DNA of 64,000 nucleotides from Actinophytocola sp963729115 (lineage in GTDB: Bacteria > Actinomycetota > Actinomycetes > Mycobacteriales > Pseudonocardiaceae): positions 1 to 64,000 of the forward strand of contig CAVSMR010000027.1 in the NCBI GenBank assembly GCA_963729115.1. The letters are read 5' to 3'. How positions within the stretch are numbered: the first letter of the stretch is position 1; each line of letters opens with the position of its first letter. Positions 34,003-42,652 of the stretch are shown here, one piece after another. A program made the position numbers and the translations under genes. The notes beneath the pieces are model-generated. The model did no database searches. It was given only the letters and a program-made list of their open reading frames with translations, and had not been told where the DNA came from.

Positions 34003-35604
34003 TCAGGCGTCCTGGATGATGAGGTCGGCGGCGCGCCAGGCCATCGCGGTGACCGGCCCGTTGAGGTTGCCGGAGACCAGGGTGGGGAACACCGAGGCGT
34101 CCACCACGCGTAGGTTCGCGACCCCGCGCACCCGCAGCCGCGAGTCGACCACGTCGTCGTCGTTCGGGCCCATCGCGCAGGTTCCGACGGCGTGGTAGCC
34201 GGCACTGCCCACGGTGAGCTCGAAGTCCAGGATCTCCTCGTCGGTCTCGACCGCGGGACCGGGCAGGGTCTCGTGCACCACGCGCTTGGCGAGCGGGCCG
34301 GTGCCGAACAGGCCGCGCAGGGCGCGGAAGATGGCCACCCCGGTGGTGCGGTCGTGCTCGGTGCCGAAGTAGTTGGTGTCGATGTCCAGCGGCGCATCGG
34401 GATCCGCCGAGGTGATGTGGACGTGGCCCTCGCTGTCCGGGCGCAGGGCGTAGCCGATGCCCATGATGCCCGGCTCCCGCTCGATCTCCAGCGCCTTGCC
34501 CTGCTCCCGCGGCGCGATCGAGAACGGCGCGATCTGGAACTGGGCGTCCGGGCGGTCGAGCTCCGGGCGGGTCTTGAAGAACCCGACGATCTGGAACGAG
34601 GGTGCGCCGAGCACCCCGCCGCCGCTCGCCTGGTACTCGGCCGCGGCCGCCTGCTGGCCCTCGGGCGTCGCCAGGAACTTGTTGTACCCGAGGTCCTCCA
34701 CGAGCCGGTACTGCATCTGGAACGCGCGGTGCTCGCGCATCCGGTTGCCGAGGTTGGCGCGGTCCAGCAGGACCTCGACGCCGGCGGCCGACAGCACGTC
34801 CGCGGGACCGATGCCGGACAGCTGGAGGATCTTGGGGGTGGCGATCGCACCGCTGGCGAGGATCACCTCGCGGGTGGCGGTGGCCTCGATGCCCTTCTCG
34901 TCCTGGCGCCCGCGCACGCCGACCGCGCGACCGCCCTCGATCACGACCTGGTCGACGATCGTGCGCACCGCGACGGTGAGGTTGGGCCGGTCCATGACCG
35001 GGTGCAGGAACGCGCTCGCGGCGCTGACGCGCTGGCCGTTGCGGATCGTCGCCGTCGCGTAGCCGATGCGCTCCTCGTCGGTCTCGTTGAGGTCCTGGGC
35101 GCGCTGCCAGCCCAACTCGGTGCCGGCGGCGAGCACGTCCTCGAACAGCGGGTCGGGCTCGTTGAACGTGGAGACCTGCAGCGGCCCACCGGTACCGCGC
35201 ATGTCGGAGGCGCCGAGCGGGTTGTCCTCGACCTGCTTGTAGGCGGCCAGCATCTCGTCCCAGCCCCACCCGGGGTTGCCGAGGCGCTCGAGCGCGTCGT
35301 AGTCCGCGCGGCTGCCCCGGTTGTAGACCATGCCGTTGACGGAGCTGGATCCGCCGAGCGTCTTGCCGCGCACCCAGAACTCGGGTTCCTGGGCCGGTCC
35401 GAACGGCCGGGTCGGGTAGTGCCAGACGGTGGTCGGGTCGCCGAGCAGCTGGACCGCGCCGGCCGGCATGGCGATCAGCGGGTTGGTGTCCGTATCACCC
35501 GCCTCGACCAGCAACACGCTGACACCAGGGTCCGCCGAGAGGCGGTTGGCGAGCACACACCCCGCCGGTCCTGCGCCGACGATGACGTAGTCGAACTGTG
35601 TCAC
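34003..35604 (-). CDS. GMC-family FAD alcohol/choline dehydrogenase-like oxidoreductase
   Basis: The protein has 533 residues. FAD-binding FDYVIVGAGPAGCVLANRLS at the start, GMC signature 1 RGKTLGGSSSVNGMVYNRG, signature 2 region ILASGAIATPKILQLSGIGP, and the C-terminal catalytic His/Asn pair in GSAGYHAVGTCAMGP and VSGNLNGPVTAMA. It would oxidise an alcohol to an aldehyde or ketone; within this locus it could act on the alcohol installed by the P450. GTG at 35604 with GGGAG five bases upstream fixes the start; longer frames run into the promoter region. It is the left-facing end of the terpenoid locus. Confidence 0.92.
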   Translation of the reverse strand: MTQFDYVIVGAGPAGCVLANRLSADPGVSVLLVEAGDTDTNPLIAMPAGAVQLLGDPTTVWHYPTRPFGPAQEPEFWVRGKTLGGSSSVNGMVYNRGSRADYDALERLGNPGWGWDEMLAAYKQVEDNPLGASDMRGTGGPLQVSTFNEPDPLFEDVLAAGTELGWQRAQDLNETDEERIGYATATIRNGQRVSAASAFLHPVMDRPNLTVAVRTIVDQVVIEGGRAVGVRGRQDEKGIEATATREVILASGAIATPKILQLSGIGPADVLSAAGVEVLLDRANLGNRMREHRAFQMQYRLVEDLGYNKFLATPEGQQAAAAEYQASGGGVLGAPSFQIVGFFKTRPELDRPDAQFQIAPFSIAPREQGKALEIEREPGIMGIGYALRPDSEGHVHITSADPDAPLDIDTNYFGTEHDRTTGVAIFRALRGLFGTGPLAKRVVHETLPGPAVETDEEILDFELTVGSAGYHAVGTCAMGPNDDDVVDSRLRVRGVANLRVVDASVFPTLVSGNLNGPVTAMAWRAADLIIQDA

Positions 35605-35926
35605 GGAAACTCCCGTTCTTGCTTGCGTCGTCCCTGCAGTGGGTCTTGAGGTCCTGCTCACCACCGACGGCGTCACGCGGCCGGCGGGCTGCTCAACGAT
35701 CCGACCAGAAAGACGTCGACCGAGGTCACGAGGGTCCGGATCCGAAGAACTCAGCACGGCACAGTAGTACTCCCGGTCGCATACCGGTAGATGGTTGGGC
35801 AGACCACTGGCGGGATACCCATCAGACCTGTTCAGCGGGGATATCCGATTGGGATTCGTACACTGTGGACAGTCAAATTCGCGCTGGCCGGGGTCCGGGG
35901 CGGCCGAATTGGGCGGCGAACCGTTC

Positions 35927-35963
35927 GTAGGGTTCACAGTGGAGGCGTTTCCCACTAAGGTGC
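35927..35963 (+). promoter_or_regulatory. Promoter-like element, copy A
   Basis: Contains TTCACA, a 17-base spacer and TAAGGT, a plausible housekeeping-sigma promoter facing the conservon. It aligns over 37 bases with copy B; the shared parts include GTAGG at the left and CCCACTA followed by GGTGC at the right. Confidence 0.5.
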
Positions 35964-36196
35964 GCGTCGATCGACAGCAGACGGTGAGCCGGAGCACGGA
36001 GTCACCTGGCGGCAGGTGCGGGAGCCGGGTAGCGCGACCCACCGGTACGCGAGGCGGCGGATTCGGGAACATAGGGTGGTTTCCGGCGGCTCAGCTGTAG
36101 ACGGTGGACATCGGACGCGAGTGCCCGGCCTGCACGGGCCCGATCGCCTGTCGGTATTCTCTGACCGGCTGCGGCTCTTCGGCGTAATCACCATTG

Positions 36197-36233
36197 GTAG
36201 GTTCCACTGCGGAGCGTTAACCCACTAGGGTGC
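36197..36233 (+). promoter_or_regulatory. Promoter-like element, copy B
   Basis: Contains TTCCAC, an 18-base spacer and TAGGGT, ending 71 bases before the conservon kinase start. The near repetition of copy A 270 bases upstream points to a duplicated promoter/operator unit. Confidence 0.55.
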
Positions 36234-36304
36234 CTCGGTGATCGGCCCCTGACGTCCGCGGGCGCGCCGATCCACCGCGCTGAACATTTGTGAGGAGTCG
36301 GGTT

Positions 36305-38779
36305 GTGAGGCTTGCCAGGCGAGGCAGCAGGCGCAAGAGCATCAGGCTTCGGATGCTCGCCATCGTGCTCATTCCCAGCGCGACGTTGCTGATCATCGGC
36401 CTCGGCGCATCCGGCTACCTGGTCAACGACGGCTATGACGCCCAGGAGTGGGCGACGACGATGCAGGAGACCGCCGCTCCCGGCACGGCCTTCGCCGCGG
36501 CGGTCCAGGAGGAGCGCCGGCTGAGCCTGTTCGTGCTCGGCGGGGACAAGGCAGCCGCGCCGGCGTTGGCGAAACAGCGCGCGGCCGTCGACCAGTCGCT
36601 GGTCGGCCTGCAGTCGTTGTCCGCCAACCTCAGCAAGCTCAACCCGGATGCCCTCAAGGAGGGCAACGCGGCGATGCAGAAGCTGTTCGCGCCGCTGCCA
36701 CAGATCCGCAAGGGCGTCGACGCCGGTCAGGTGAAGTCGCTCGACGTCTACGGGTACTACACCCAGCTGCTCGAAGCCATCAAGCTGGGCCTGCAGGGCC
36801 TGGCGAAGACCGCGCCGGACACGACGACGGCGGTCGAGGAGTCGACGGCCACCGTGCTGTTCTCCGTCGCCGACGCGATGTCGCGGGGCCACGCGCTCGC
36901 GGTCGGCGGGGTCCGCGCCGGCGGCATGACCGCCGAGGAGTACCTGGAGTTCTCGCGCCAGACCGGCCGTTACCACACCGACCTCGAGTCGGCGGTGCCC
37001 GTGCTGCAGAAGGACTTGCAGGAGCGCTTCGGTCAGCTCGCCGCGTCCGCCGAGTGGAAGCGGCTGAGCGAGATGGAGTCCGCGCTGCTCCTGCGCGGGC
37101 CGCGACCGTCCGAGACGGAGCCGGACAACCGCAAGCTGCCGATGAGCATCCAGGAATGGCAGGCCTCGGCGGCCAAGGTGAGCGACGAGCTGCTGGACAT
37201 GTACGACGCGCACCACCGCTACGCCGAGAGCTTCGCCGCGCAGACCGGCAAGGAGACCTTCCGCAACTCGCTGATCGGCGCGGGCGCGATCCTGCTCATC
37301 ATGATCATCGCCGCGGTCGTCGCGGCCCGGCTGTCGAACCGGGTGGTGAAGCGCCTCAAGCGACTGCGCGCGGACACGCTGGAGCTCGCCGACACCCGCC
37401 TGCCGCGGATGGTGCAACGGCTCCGCGGTGGCGAGCAGATCGACATCAGGCGCGAGGTGCCGAACCTGAACTACGGCCGGGACGAGCTGGGCCAGGTCGC
37501 CGAGGCGTTCAACATCGCCCAGCGCACCGCCGTCGGCGCGGCCGCGCAGGAGGCCGAGATCCAGACCGGCGTCAAGGCGGTGTTCCTGAACATCGCGCAC
37601 CGCAGCCAGGTCGTGGTGCGCCGCCAGCTCGAGGTGCTCGACAAGGCCGAACGCGACCAGGAGGACCCGGACCAGCTGGAACTGCTGTTCCAGCTCGACC
37701 ACCTGGCCACCCGCGCCCGGCGCAACGCCGAGAACCTGATCATCCTCGGCGGCGAGCGGCCGGGCCGCCAGTGGCGCAACCCGGTGCCACTGGTGGAGAT
37801 CGTGCGCAGCGCGATCGGCGAGACCGAGCACTACCGGCGGGTGCACACGGCCCGCCTGCCCGAACTGATGATCTCCGGGACCGTGGTCGCCGACCTCATC
37901 CACCTGCTCGCCGAGCTGGTGGACAACGCGACCGCGTTCTCGCCGCCGGACTCCCGGGTGGAGGTGCGCGGCAACACGGTCGGCAAGGGTGTCGTCGTCG
38001 AGGTGGAGGACCAGGGACTGGGCATTCCCCGCGACGAACGCGAGGAGATCAACGACTACCTCCAGGACCCGCCCGACTTCGGCGTGATGGCCCTGTCCGA
38101 GGAGGCCCGGCTGGGCCTGTTCGTGGTGTCCCAGCTCTCCGCCCGGCACGGCATCAACGTCACGCTGGTGGACTCGGCCTACGGCGGCATCCGCGCGATC
38201 GTGCTGGTCCGCTCCGCCCTGATCGCGTCGAGTCAGGGCGGCCAGGGCGAGGGCGGGCAGCAGAACGGCCGGACGGGCGGCACGCGGACGGACCTGCCCA
38301 GGCCGCGGCGGGAGCTGGTGCTCGAGGAGAGCGGCGGGCCGACGACGGCGCCGGTGCCCACCCAGGTCCGGCCCGAGTGGCCGGACGATCTCGACCCCGA
38401 GCCGACCGTCCAGTGGTCCGCCGCCGCCCAGCAGGGCTGGCCGGCGCAGGAGAGCAGCAGCTGGCCGGCGCAGGCGCACAACGGCGCGCAGCCACCGGCC
38501 AACGGGAACGGCAACGGGAACGGGAACGGCAACGGTCGCGGGCACGGCGCCGTGCCCCCACCGTCGAACGGCGGCGCCCAGCAGCACTCCGAGGGCGGCC
38601 GGCCGGCGTTGCCGCGCCGGCGTCGGCAGGCGAACCTCGCGCCGCAGCTGGCGGCCGACGCGGCCGACGCACCGGACCAGAACGTGCCCGACGAGGACCC
38701 GCTTCCGTTGGCGGAGCGGGCCCGCAACCGGATGTCGGCGTTCCAGCGGGGTACCCGCGACGGCCGGTCAGCCCCGTAG
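36305..38779 (+). CDS. Conservon sensor kinase-like ATPase (CvnA type) with NIT-like sensor
   Basis: The protein has 824 residues. A basic N-terminus and helix MLAIVLIPSATLLIIGLGASGYLV lead to an extracytoplasmic helical domain (about 45-320, nitrate/nitrite-sensing type). A second helix FRNSLIGAGAILLIMIIAAVVAA and a HAMP-like linker follow. The HATPase domain has HLLAELVDNATAFSPP, VEDQGLGIP and EEARLGLFVVSQLSARHG. The tail is disordered and includes an Asn-Gly repeat around 38500-38535. CvnA proteins form membrane G-protein-coupled-like complexes with CvnB-D. The GTG at 36305 follows GAGGAG by seven bases; a GTG at 36290 is less likely. Confidence 0.9.
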   Translation: MRLARRGSRRKSIRLRMLAIVLIPSATLLIIGLGASGYLVNDGYDAQEWATTMQETAAPGTAFAAAVQEERRLSLFVLGGDKAAAPALAKQRAAVDQSLVGLQSLSANLSKLNPDALKEGNAAMQKLFAPLPQIRKGVDAGQVKSLDVYGYYTQLLEAIKLGLQGLAKTAPDTTTAVEESTATVLFSVADAMSRGHALAVGGVRAGGMTAEEYLEFSRQTGRYHTDLESAVPVLQKDLQERFGQLAASAEWKRLSEMESALLLRGPRPSETEPDNRKLPMSIQEWQASAAKVSDELLDMYDAHHRYAESFAAQTGKETFRNSLIGAGAILLIMIIAAVVAARLSNRVVKRLKRLRADTLELADTRLPRMVQRLRGGEQIDIRREVPNLNYGRDELGQVAEAFNIAQRTAVGAAAQEAEIQTGVKAVFLNIAHRSQVVVRRQLEVLDKAERDQEDPDQLELLFQLDHLATRARRNAENLIILGGERPGRQWRNPVPLVEIVRSAIGETEHYRRVHTARLPELMISGTVVADLIHLLAELVDNATAFSPPDSRVEVRGNTVGKGVVVEVEDQGLGIPRDEREEINDYLQDPPDFGVMALSEEARLGLFVVSQLSARHGINVTLVDSAYGGIRAIVLVRSALIASSQGGQGEGGQQNGRTGGTRTDLPRPRRELVLEESGGPTTAPVPTQVRPEWPDDLDPEPTVQWSAAAQQGWPAQESSSWPAQAHNGAQPPANGNGNGNGNGNGRGHGAVPPPSNGGAQQHSEGGRPALPRRRRQANLAPQLAADAADAPDQNVPDEDPLPLAERARNRMSAFQRGTRDGRSAP

Positions 38780-38831
38780 GGCGGCCGTCGCCTTGAGTTT
38801 TTCTTCCAGAGCGGAGCAGGACAGAGGTGTC

Positions 38832-39239
38832 ATGGACGAAGCCAATCCAAGCGATCTGAACTGGTTGCTCGATGACCTCGTCGCGCGGGCGGTCGGCGCC
38901 CAGCACGCGGTGGTGTTGTCGACCGACGGCCTGTGCGTCGGGCGGTCACGCGGCATGAACAGAGAGGACAGCGAGCACCTCTCGGCGATGGCCTCGGCGT
39001 TCCAGAGCCTCGCGCGCGGGGTGGGCCGGCACTTCGGCGGTGGGCAGGTTCGGCAGACGGTCGTCGAGCTGGACCACGCCTTCCTCGTGGTGACAGCGGC
39101 TGGTAACGGCGCCTGCCTGGCGTTGGTAACCTCCGACGACGCCGACATCGGCATGATCGCCTACGAGATGAACCTCATGGTCAAGAAGGTCGGTAAGTAT
39201 CTTGTCGCGAAGCCCCGCGTGCCCGGCTCCAGCATGTGA
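38832..39239 (+). CDS. Roadblock/LC7-domain protein (CvnB type)
   Basis: The protein has 135 residues, beginning MDEANPSDLNWLLDDLVARAVGAQHAVVLSTDGLCVGRS and continuing with VRQTVVELDHAFLVVTAAGNGACLALVTSDDADIGMIAYEM, a single roadblock/LC7 fold. In conservons this protein links the sensor kinase to the GTPase. The ATG at 38832 matches the family N-terminus and has AGAGG upstream. It lies 52 bases after the kinase gene and 12 before the DUF742 gene. Confidence 0.93.
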   Translation: MDEANPSDLNWLLDDLVARAVGAQHAVVLSTDGLCVGRSRGMNREDSEHLSAMASAFQSLARGVGRHFGGGQVRQTVVELDHAFLVVTAAGNGACLALVTSDDADIGMIAYEMNLMVKKVGKYLVAKPRVPGSSM

Positions 39240-39251
39240 CCCGCGTAGACC

Positions 39252-39623
39252 ATGAAGCACGGGCGGGATTCCTGGTACGACGACGACAATGGTCCGTTGG
39301 TGCGGCCCTATGCAGTGACGCGTGGTCGGACCAAGTCCTCCCGGCACGACCTGAACCTGATCACCCTGGTGGTGGCCAGCGCTTACGAGAGCCCGACGAT
39401 GGATCCGGAGTGTGCCGAGATCCTGCGGATCTGCCAGTACCCGCTGTCCATCGCCGAGATCAGCGCCGCGCTCGGGCTGCCGCTCACCGTGGTCAAGATC
39501 CTGGTGTCGGACCTGATCGATCAGGGGTACCTGAACTTCAGTTCGCCACCCTCACCCATGGACACGGACATCCCCGACATGAACATCCTGCAGGCGGTAC
39601 TCGATGGCATCCGTAGGCTCTAA
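39252..39623 (+). CDS. DUF742 protein (CvnC type)
   Basis: The protein has 123 residues: an N-terminal DSWYDDDNGPLVRPYAVTRGRT, then a winged-helix-like core with ILRICQYPLSIAEISAALGLPLTVVKILVSDLIDQGYL, which is the DUF742 signature. CvnC binds the other conservon components; DNA binding has been suggested by fold only. Its 3' end overlaps the GTPase gene by 20 bases, so the two are co-translated. Confidence 0.93.
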   Translation: MKHGRDSWYDDDNGPLVRPYAVTRGRTKSSRHDLNLITLVVASAYESPTMDPECAEILRICQYPLSIAEISAALGLPLTVVKILVSDLIDQGYLNFSSPPSPMDTDIPDMNILQAVLDGIRRL

Positions 39624-40203
39624 CCCATCCGGCTCCGCGGCCCTGGGAACCTCGGCGCTCAAGATATTGGTCGCCGGTGGATTCGGCGTCGGCAAGACCA
39701 CGCTGGTCGGCTCGGTGAGCGAGATCCCGCCACTGCGCACCGAGGAGATGATCAGCGAGGTCAGCGGGGGAGTGGACAACCTCGCCGGCGTGGAGAACAA
39801 GCACACCACCACGGTCGCGCTGGACTTCGGGCGCATCACGCTGAACGACGCGCTGATCCTCTACCTGTTCGGCACGCCGGGCCAGGAACGGTTCTGGTTC
39901 ATGTGGGACGAGCTCGCCCTGGGCGCGCTCGGCGCGGTGGTGCTCGCCGACACCCGCCGACTCGAGGGCAGCTTCGCCGCGGTGGACTTCTTCGAGCGGC
40001 GGCAGATCCCGTTCATCCTGGCGGTCAACAACTTCTTCGGTCAGCAGTTCTACAGCGTCGACGAGGTGCGCGAAGCGACCGACCTGGACCCGCACGTGCC
40101 GATCATGCAGTGCGACGTGCGGCAGCGGGAGTCGAGCAAGGCCGTGCTGGCCACCCTGCTGGAACACCTCATCGGGATCGCGTCGCAGCGCCAGGCGAGC
40201 TGA
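39604..40203 (+). CDS. Conservon GTP-binding protein (CvnD type)
   Basis: The protein has 199 residues. P-loop GGFGVGKTTLVG at about 25-36, switch-region TTTVALDFGRI, and G3 LFGTPGQERFWF. The G4 position reads NNFFGQ where Ras-type proteins have NKxD, which is normal for this prokaryotic ATP/GTP-binding family. It is the G-protein of the four-gene conservon. Position next to a terpenoid/P450 locus recalls conservons that carry P450 genes, so the module may signal to or sense the neighbouring pathway; that is inference. Confidence 0.93.
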   Translation: MASVGSNPSGSAALGTSALKILVAGGFGVGKTTLVGSVSEIPPLRTEEMISEVSGGVDNLAGVENKHTTTVALDFGRITLNDALILYLFGTPGQERFWFMWDELALGALGAVVLADTRRLEGSFAAVDFFERRQIPFILAVNNFFGQQFYSVDEVREATDLDPHVPIMQCDVRQRESSKAVLATLLEHLIGIASQRQAS

Positions 40204-40222
40204 TCGCGCCACGAGGTGTCGC

Positions 40223-41293
40223 TCAGGTGACCGGGAACGGCGGCTGCCACCACCACGGCGTGGTGCCGAGCTCGATGCGGTCGACCCATTTGACCCACCA
40301 GAAGCCGCGGCGCCCGGGTGCGACGATCCGCGCCGGATACCCGTGGCCGGGCCGCAGCGGCGCACCGTTGACCGTGGTGGCCAGCAACAAGTGGTCGAGA
40401 TCCCGGACGGGGAACCGGATCCAGTAGCCGGTGACGGAGTGGACGTACAGGCTGCGCGCGTCGCCCGCCTCCGGGAACAGCTCGCGCAGGGGCACGCCGG
40501 CCCAGTCCTGCTCGGCGTACCAACCTGAGGTGCAGTCCAGCGTGGCGCGTACCCGGGTGGCGTACCCGGAGAGGTCGGGCAGGGTCAGCTCGCGGGTCGT
40601 GCGGCCGTCGCCGAGGGCGAGCCGCCAGCGGTCCGGGTCGACGGCGGGGGTGGAGTCGTCGAGCCAGCTGTAGCTCGGCATGGCCGCCGCGTCGAAGGAA
40701 CCGGTCTCGTAGGAACCCGTGAAACGCCGGCCCGCGCCGGGCAGGCCGGTCACCGAGACGACCGCGGTCTGCGCGACGTACAGCCCGGCCGCGCCCGCGG
40801 TGAACACGCCTGCCCGCAGCAGCGCGCGGCGGGACAGGTCGGCCCGCCGCGGCCGGGACCGCCGGGCGAGCACGTGCCAGATAACCAGTGGCAGCAGCGC
40901 CAGCGCGGCGGCGATGTGCAGCCACAGGCCGAGCTCCCCGGCGACCGTGCGCACGAGGCCCGTGGTGTACCCCAGCCCGGCGAGCAGCGCGGTGCCGGCC
41001 AGGACGGCGAGGAGCACGGACAGCCAGCGGGTCCGGCGGGCCCGGCGCAGGCCGTGGCGGACCACCCGGCCCTTCCACGGCACCAGCAGCACGACCGCGA
41101 GCGCGACCACGCCGTGTGCGATCACCACCCACCGGCCGCCGGCCGAGCCGTTCGCGACCGCGCCGAACCCGGTCGCGAACGCCAGCAGCAGCGCGACCAG
41201 CAGCGCCACGTTCGTCCGCCGGGCACCCGGTCCCCGCAGGATCCGGGTGAGCCGCGTGCGCCGCCCGCGTGCTGGGTCGGCCGGGGGCACCAT
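40223..41293 (-). CDS. Membrane-anchored molybdopterin oxidoreductase (sulfite oxidase/MsrP-like)
   Basis: The protein has 356 residues. An N-terminal part with about four membrane helices (NVALLVALLLAFATGFGAVA, VVIAHGVVALAVVLLVPW and others) precedes an oxidoreductase molybdopterin domain. That domain has the Mo-ligand Cys in ATLDCTSGWYAEQDW and pterin-contact residues in HSVTGYWIRFPVRDL and GFWWVKWVDRIE. The reaction may be oxidation or reduction of sulfoxide, sulfite or similar; His residues in the membrane part (WLHIAAA, WHVLA) could bind haem as an electron route. Substrate unknown. It is tail-to-tail with the conservon GTPase. Confidence 0.87.
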   Translation of the reverse strand: MVPPADPARGRRTRLTRILRGPGARRTNVALLVALLLAFATGFGAVANGSAGGRWVVIAHGVVALAVVLLVPWKGRVVRHGLRRARRTRWLSVLLAVLAGTALLAGLGYTTGLVRTVAGELGLWLHIAAALALLPLVIWHVLARRSRPRRADLSRRALLRAGVFTAGAAGLYVAQTAVVSVTGLPGAGRRFTGSYETGSFDAAAMPSYSWLDDSTPAVDPDRWRLALGDGRTTRELTLPDLSGYATRVRATLDCTSGWYAEQDWAGVPLRELFPEAGDARSLYVHSVTGYWIRFPVRDLDHLLLATTVNGAPLRPGHGYPARIVAPGRRGFWWVKWVDRIELGTTPWWWQPPFPVT

Positions 41294-41353
41294 GCCGCCG
41301 ACCGTAAGCTCCCGCCGGTGCGCGCGACAGCGGCCGTAAGACTCTCGTGATAC

Positions 41354-41953
41354 TCAGCCGGTTGCCTTGCGGGCCTTGAGCACGACGTCGGCGACGTGCC
41401 CGGAGCCTGGCGGCGCGGGGGAGACGCGCGGCCGGGTCTCGTTGACCTGGATCGTCCACGAGCCGTCCAGGGCCTCGGCGACCTCGTCCGGCCGGTAGTA
41501 CGCGTCCGGGTCGAACTCCGGATCCAGGTGGTGGTGGTGCGCGCCGTCGAGGTCGTGCCCGACGACGAGCAGCGTCCCGCCGGGCGCGACCGCGGCGATC
41601 AGCGACCGCAACGCGCCGGGCGCGGACCGGGGCAGGGGAAAGTAGAGCGCCGACACCAGGTCGAACGTCGCCGCCGGCGGCGGGGACGCGGTGATGTCGC
41701 CGTGTGTCCAGGACACTTTTGCCTCGCCGGCGGCGGCCGCCGCCCGTTCGAGCGCGACCCGCGAGATGTCCACGGCCGTCACGAGCCACCCGCGGCCGGC
41801 GAGCCACAGCGCGTCGCCACCCTCACCGCAGCCGAGGTCCAACGCCTGACCCGGCGGCAGGCCGGCCGCCTCCACGAGCAGGGCGCCGTTCGGCGCTCCG
41901 CTCCAGAGCCGGTCCTGCGTCAGGTACTTCTCATCCCAGGTGCGCTGATCCAT
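41354..41953 (-). CDS. Class I SAM methyltransferase (TehB/thiopurine-like)
   Basis: The protein has 199 residues: WDEKYLTQDRLWSGAPNGALLVE, then motif I ALDLGCGEGGDALWLAGRGWLVTAVD and VSWTHGDITASPPPAATFDLVSALYFPL. The W-x-x-x-Y start and compact size fit the TehB/thiopurine methyltransferase-like group, often linked to detoxification of oxyanions or small thiols. ATG at 41953 is the only sensible start. A short hairpin lies just upstream. Confidence 0.88.
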   Translation of the reverse strand: MDQRTWDEKYLTQDRLWSGAPNGALLVEAAGLPPGQALDLGCGEGGDALWLAGRGWLVTAVDISRVALERAAAAAGEAKVSWTHGDITASPPPAATFDLVSALYFPLPRSAPGALRSLIAAVAPGGTLLVVGHDLDGAHHHHLDPEFDPDAYYRPDEVAEALDGSWTIQVNETRPRVSPAPPGSGHVADVVLKARKATG

Positions 41954-41993
41954 ACCCGCACAGTGCGCCGGCGACCGCGGTCCCGCAACGTTC

Positions 41994-42010
41994 GTTGCCG
42001 ATTCGGCAAC
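41994..42010 (-). terminator. Small hairpin downstream of the membrane-anchored hypothetical gene
   Basis: GTTGCCG (41994-42000) and CGGCAAC (42004-42010) pair around ATT, just beyond the stop of the gene at 42021-42644 read on the reverse strand; likely a terminator before the methyltransferase gene. Confidence 0.5.
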
Positions 42011-42020
42011 ATCGGGCCGG

Positions 42021-42644
42021 TCACCGGCCGCGCAGGACCGTCGCGCCGTCGTATCCCACGGTGTGGGAGATCAGCTTGGCGTAGCAGTCGTCGACGGGGA
42101 TGTTCCAGCCGTCACACCAGGTGTTCGCGGACGCGCCGCTGTCGTAGGGAGCGGGCACGACGGTGACCCAGAAGTCGTCGGCCTTGAAGCTGCTGTACTC
42201 ACCCGAGTACAGCAGCAGCGCGTCCGGGTGCCGTGCCTGAATTTCCCGGAAGTCCCGCAGGATTTCCACCTGGTCGTACGTGATGCCTTTCGCCCGCAGG
42301 CCCGGGCGTTTCGCCGACAGCTGCGGTACCCACCGGCCGACGAGCGCCTCCACCTCGGGGCGGTCCGCGGCGAGCAGTGCGTCGAGCTCCGCGAGAGCGG
42401 TGTCCGCGGCCGGTTCGGACGTCACCGGGGCCGGCGCCTTCGGCGCGGGATCGCTGGTAGGGGCCGGGCGAACGGGGCCGGGCGCGTCGGCTGGCGGCCG
42501 GTAGCCGGGGTCGGCCACCGGGGTGCCCGCGGTGGTGGTGGTCTTGCCGAACAAGGCGACCGCCGCGACCGTCGCCAGGACGACGACCGTCGCGCAGAGG
42601 GCCCCGATGACACCGCTCCGGGACTGCCGGGCGTAGGTCGTCAT
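42021..42644 (-). CDS. Membrane-anchored extracytoplasmic hypothetical protein
   Basis: The protein has 207 residues: one N-terminal helix (SGVIGALCATVVVLATVAAVALF), a Pro-rich linker (about 45-85) and a globular domain. The domain ends with YSGEYSSFKADDFWVTVVPAPY, TWCDGWNIPVDDCYAKLISHTVGYDG; its two Cys could form a disulfide. This kind of domain also appears outside Ser/Thr kinases of this bacterial group, so a binding or sensing role is possible; no enzyme motif is seen. GGAGGA precedes the ATG at a good distance. Confidence 0.75.
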   Translation of the reverse strand: MTTYARQSRSGVIGALCATVVVLATVAAVALFGKTTTTAGTPVADPGYRPPADAPGPVRPAPTSDPAPKAPAPVTSEPAADTALAELDALLAADRPEVEALVGRWVPQLSAKRPGLRAKGITYDQVEILRDFREIQARHPDALLLYSGEYSSFKADDFWVTVVPAPYDSGASANTWCDGWNIPVDDCYAKLISHTVGYDGATVLRGR

Positions 42645-42652
42645 CGAGTCCT

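Larger units (their letters stand above)
35605..36304. other. 700-base gene-free region between the GMC gene and the conservon
   Basis: No frame here has actinobacterial GC3 bias or a protein-like product, and base composition is lower in GC than the neighbours. It holds two copies of a 37-base promoter-like element (35927-35963 and 36197-36233), a TGTGGAC motif near 35868 and the divergent GMC promoter. Confidence 0.6.

Noticed and set aside
35598..35930. A 110-codon frame in the region between the GMC gene and the conservon
   Set aside because: Codon use lacks GC3 bias, the product is Ser/Arg-rich with no conserved look, and it overlaps promoter-like elements.
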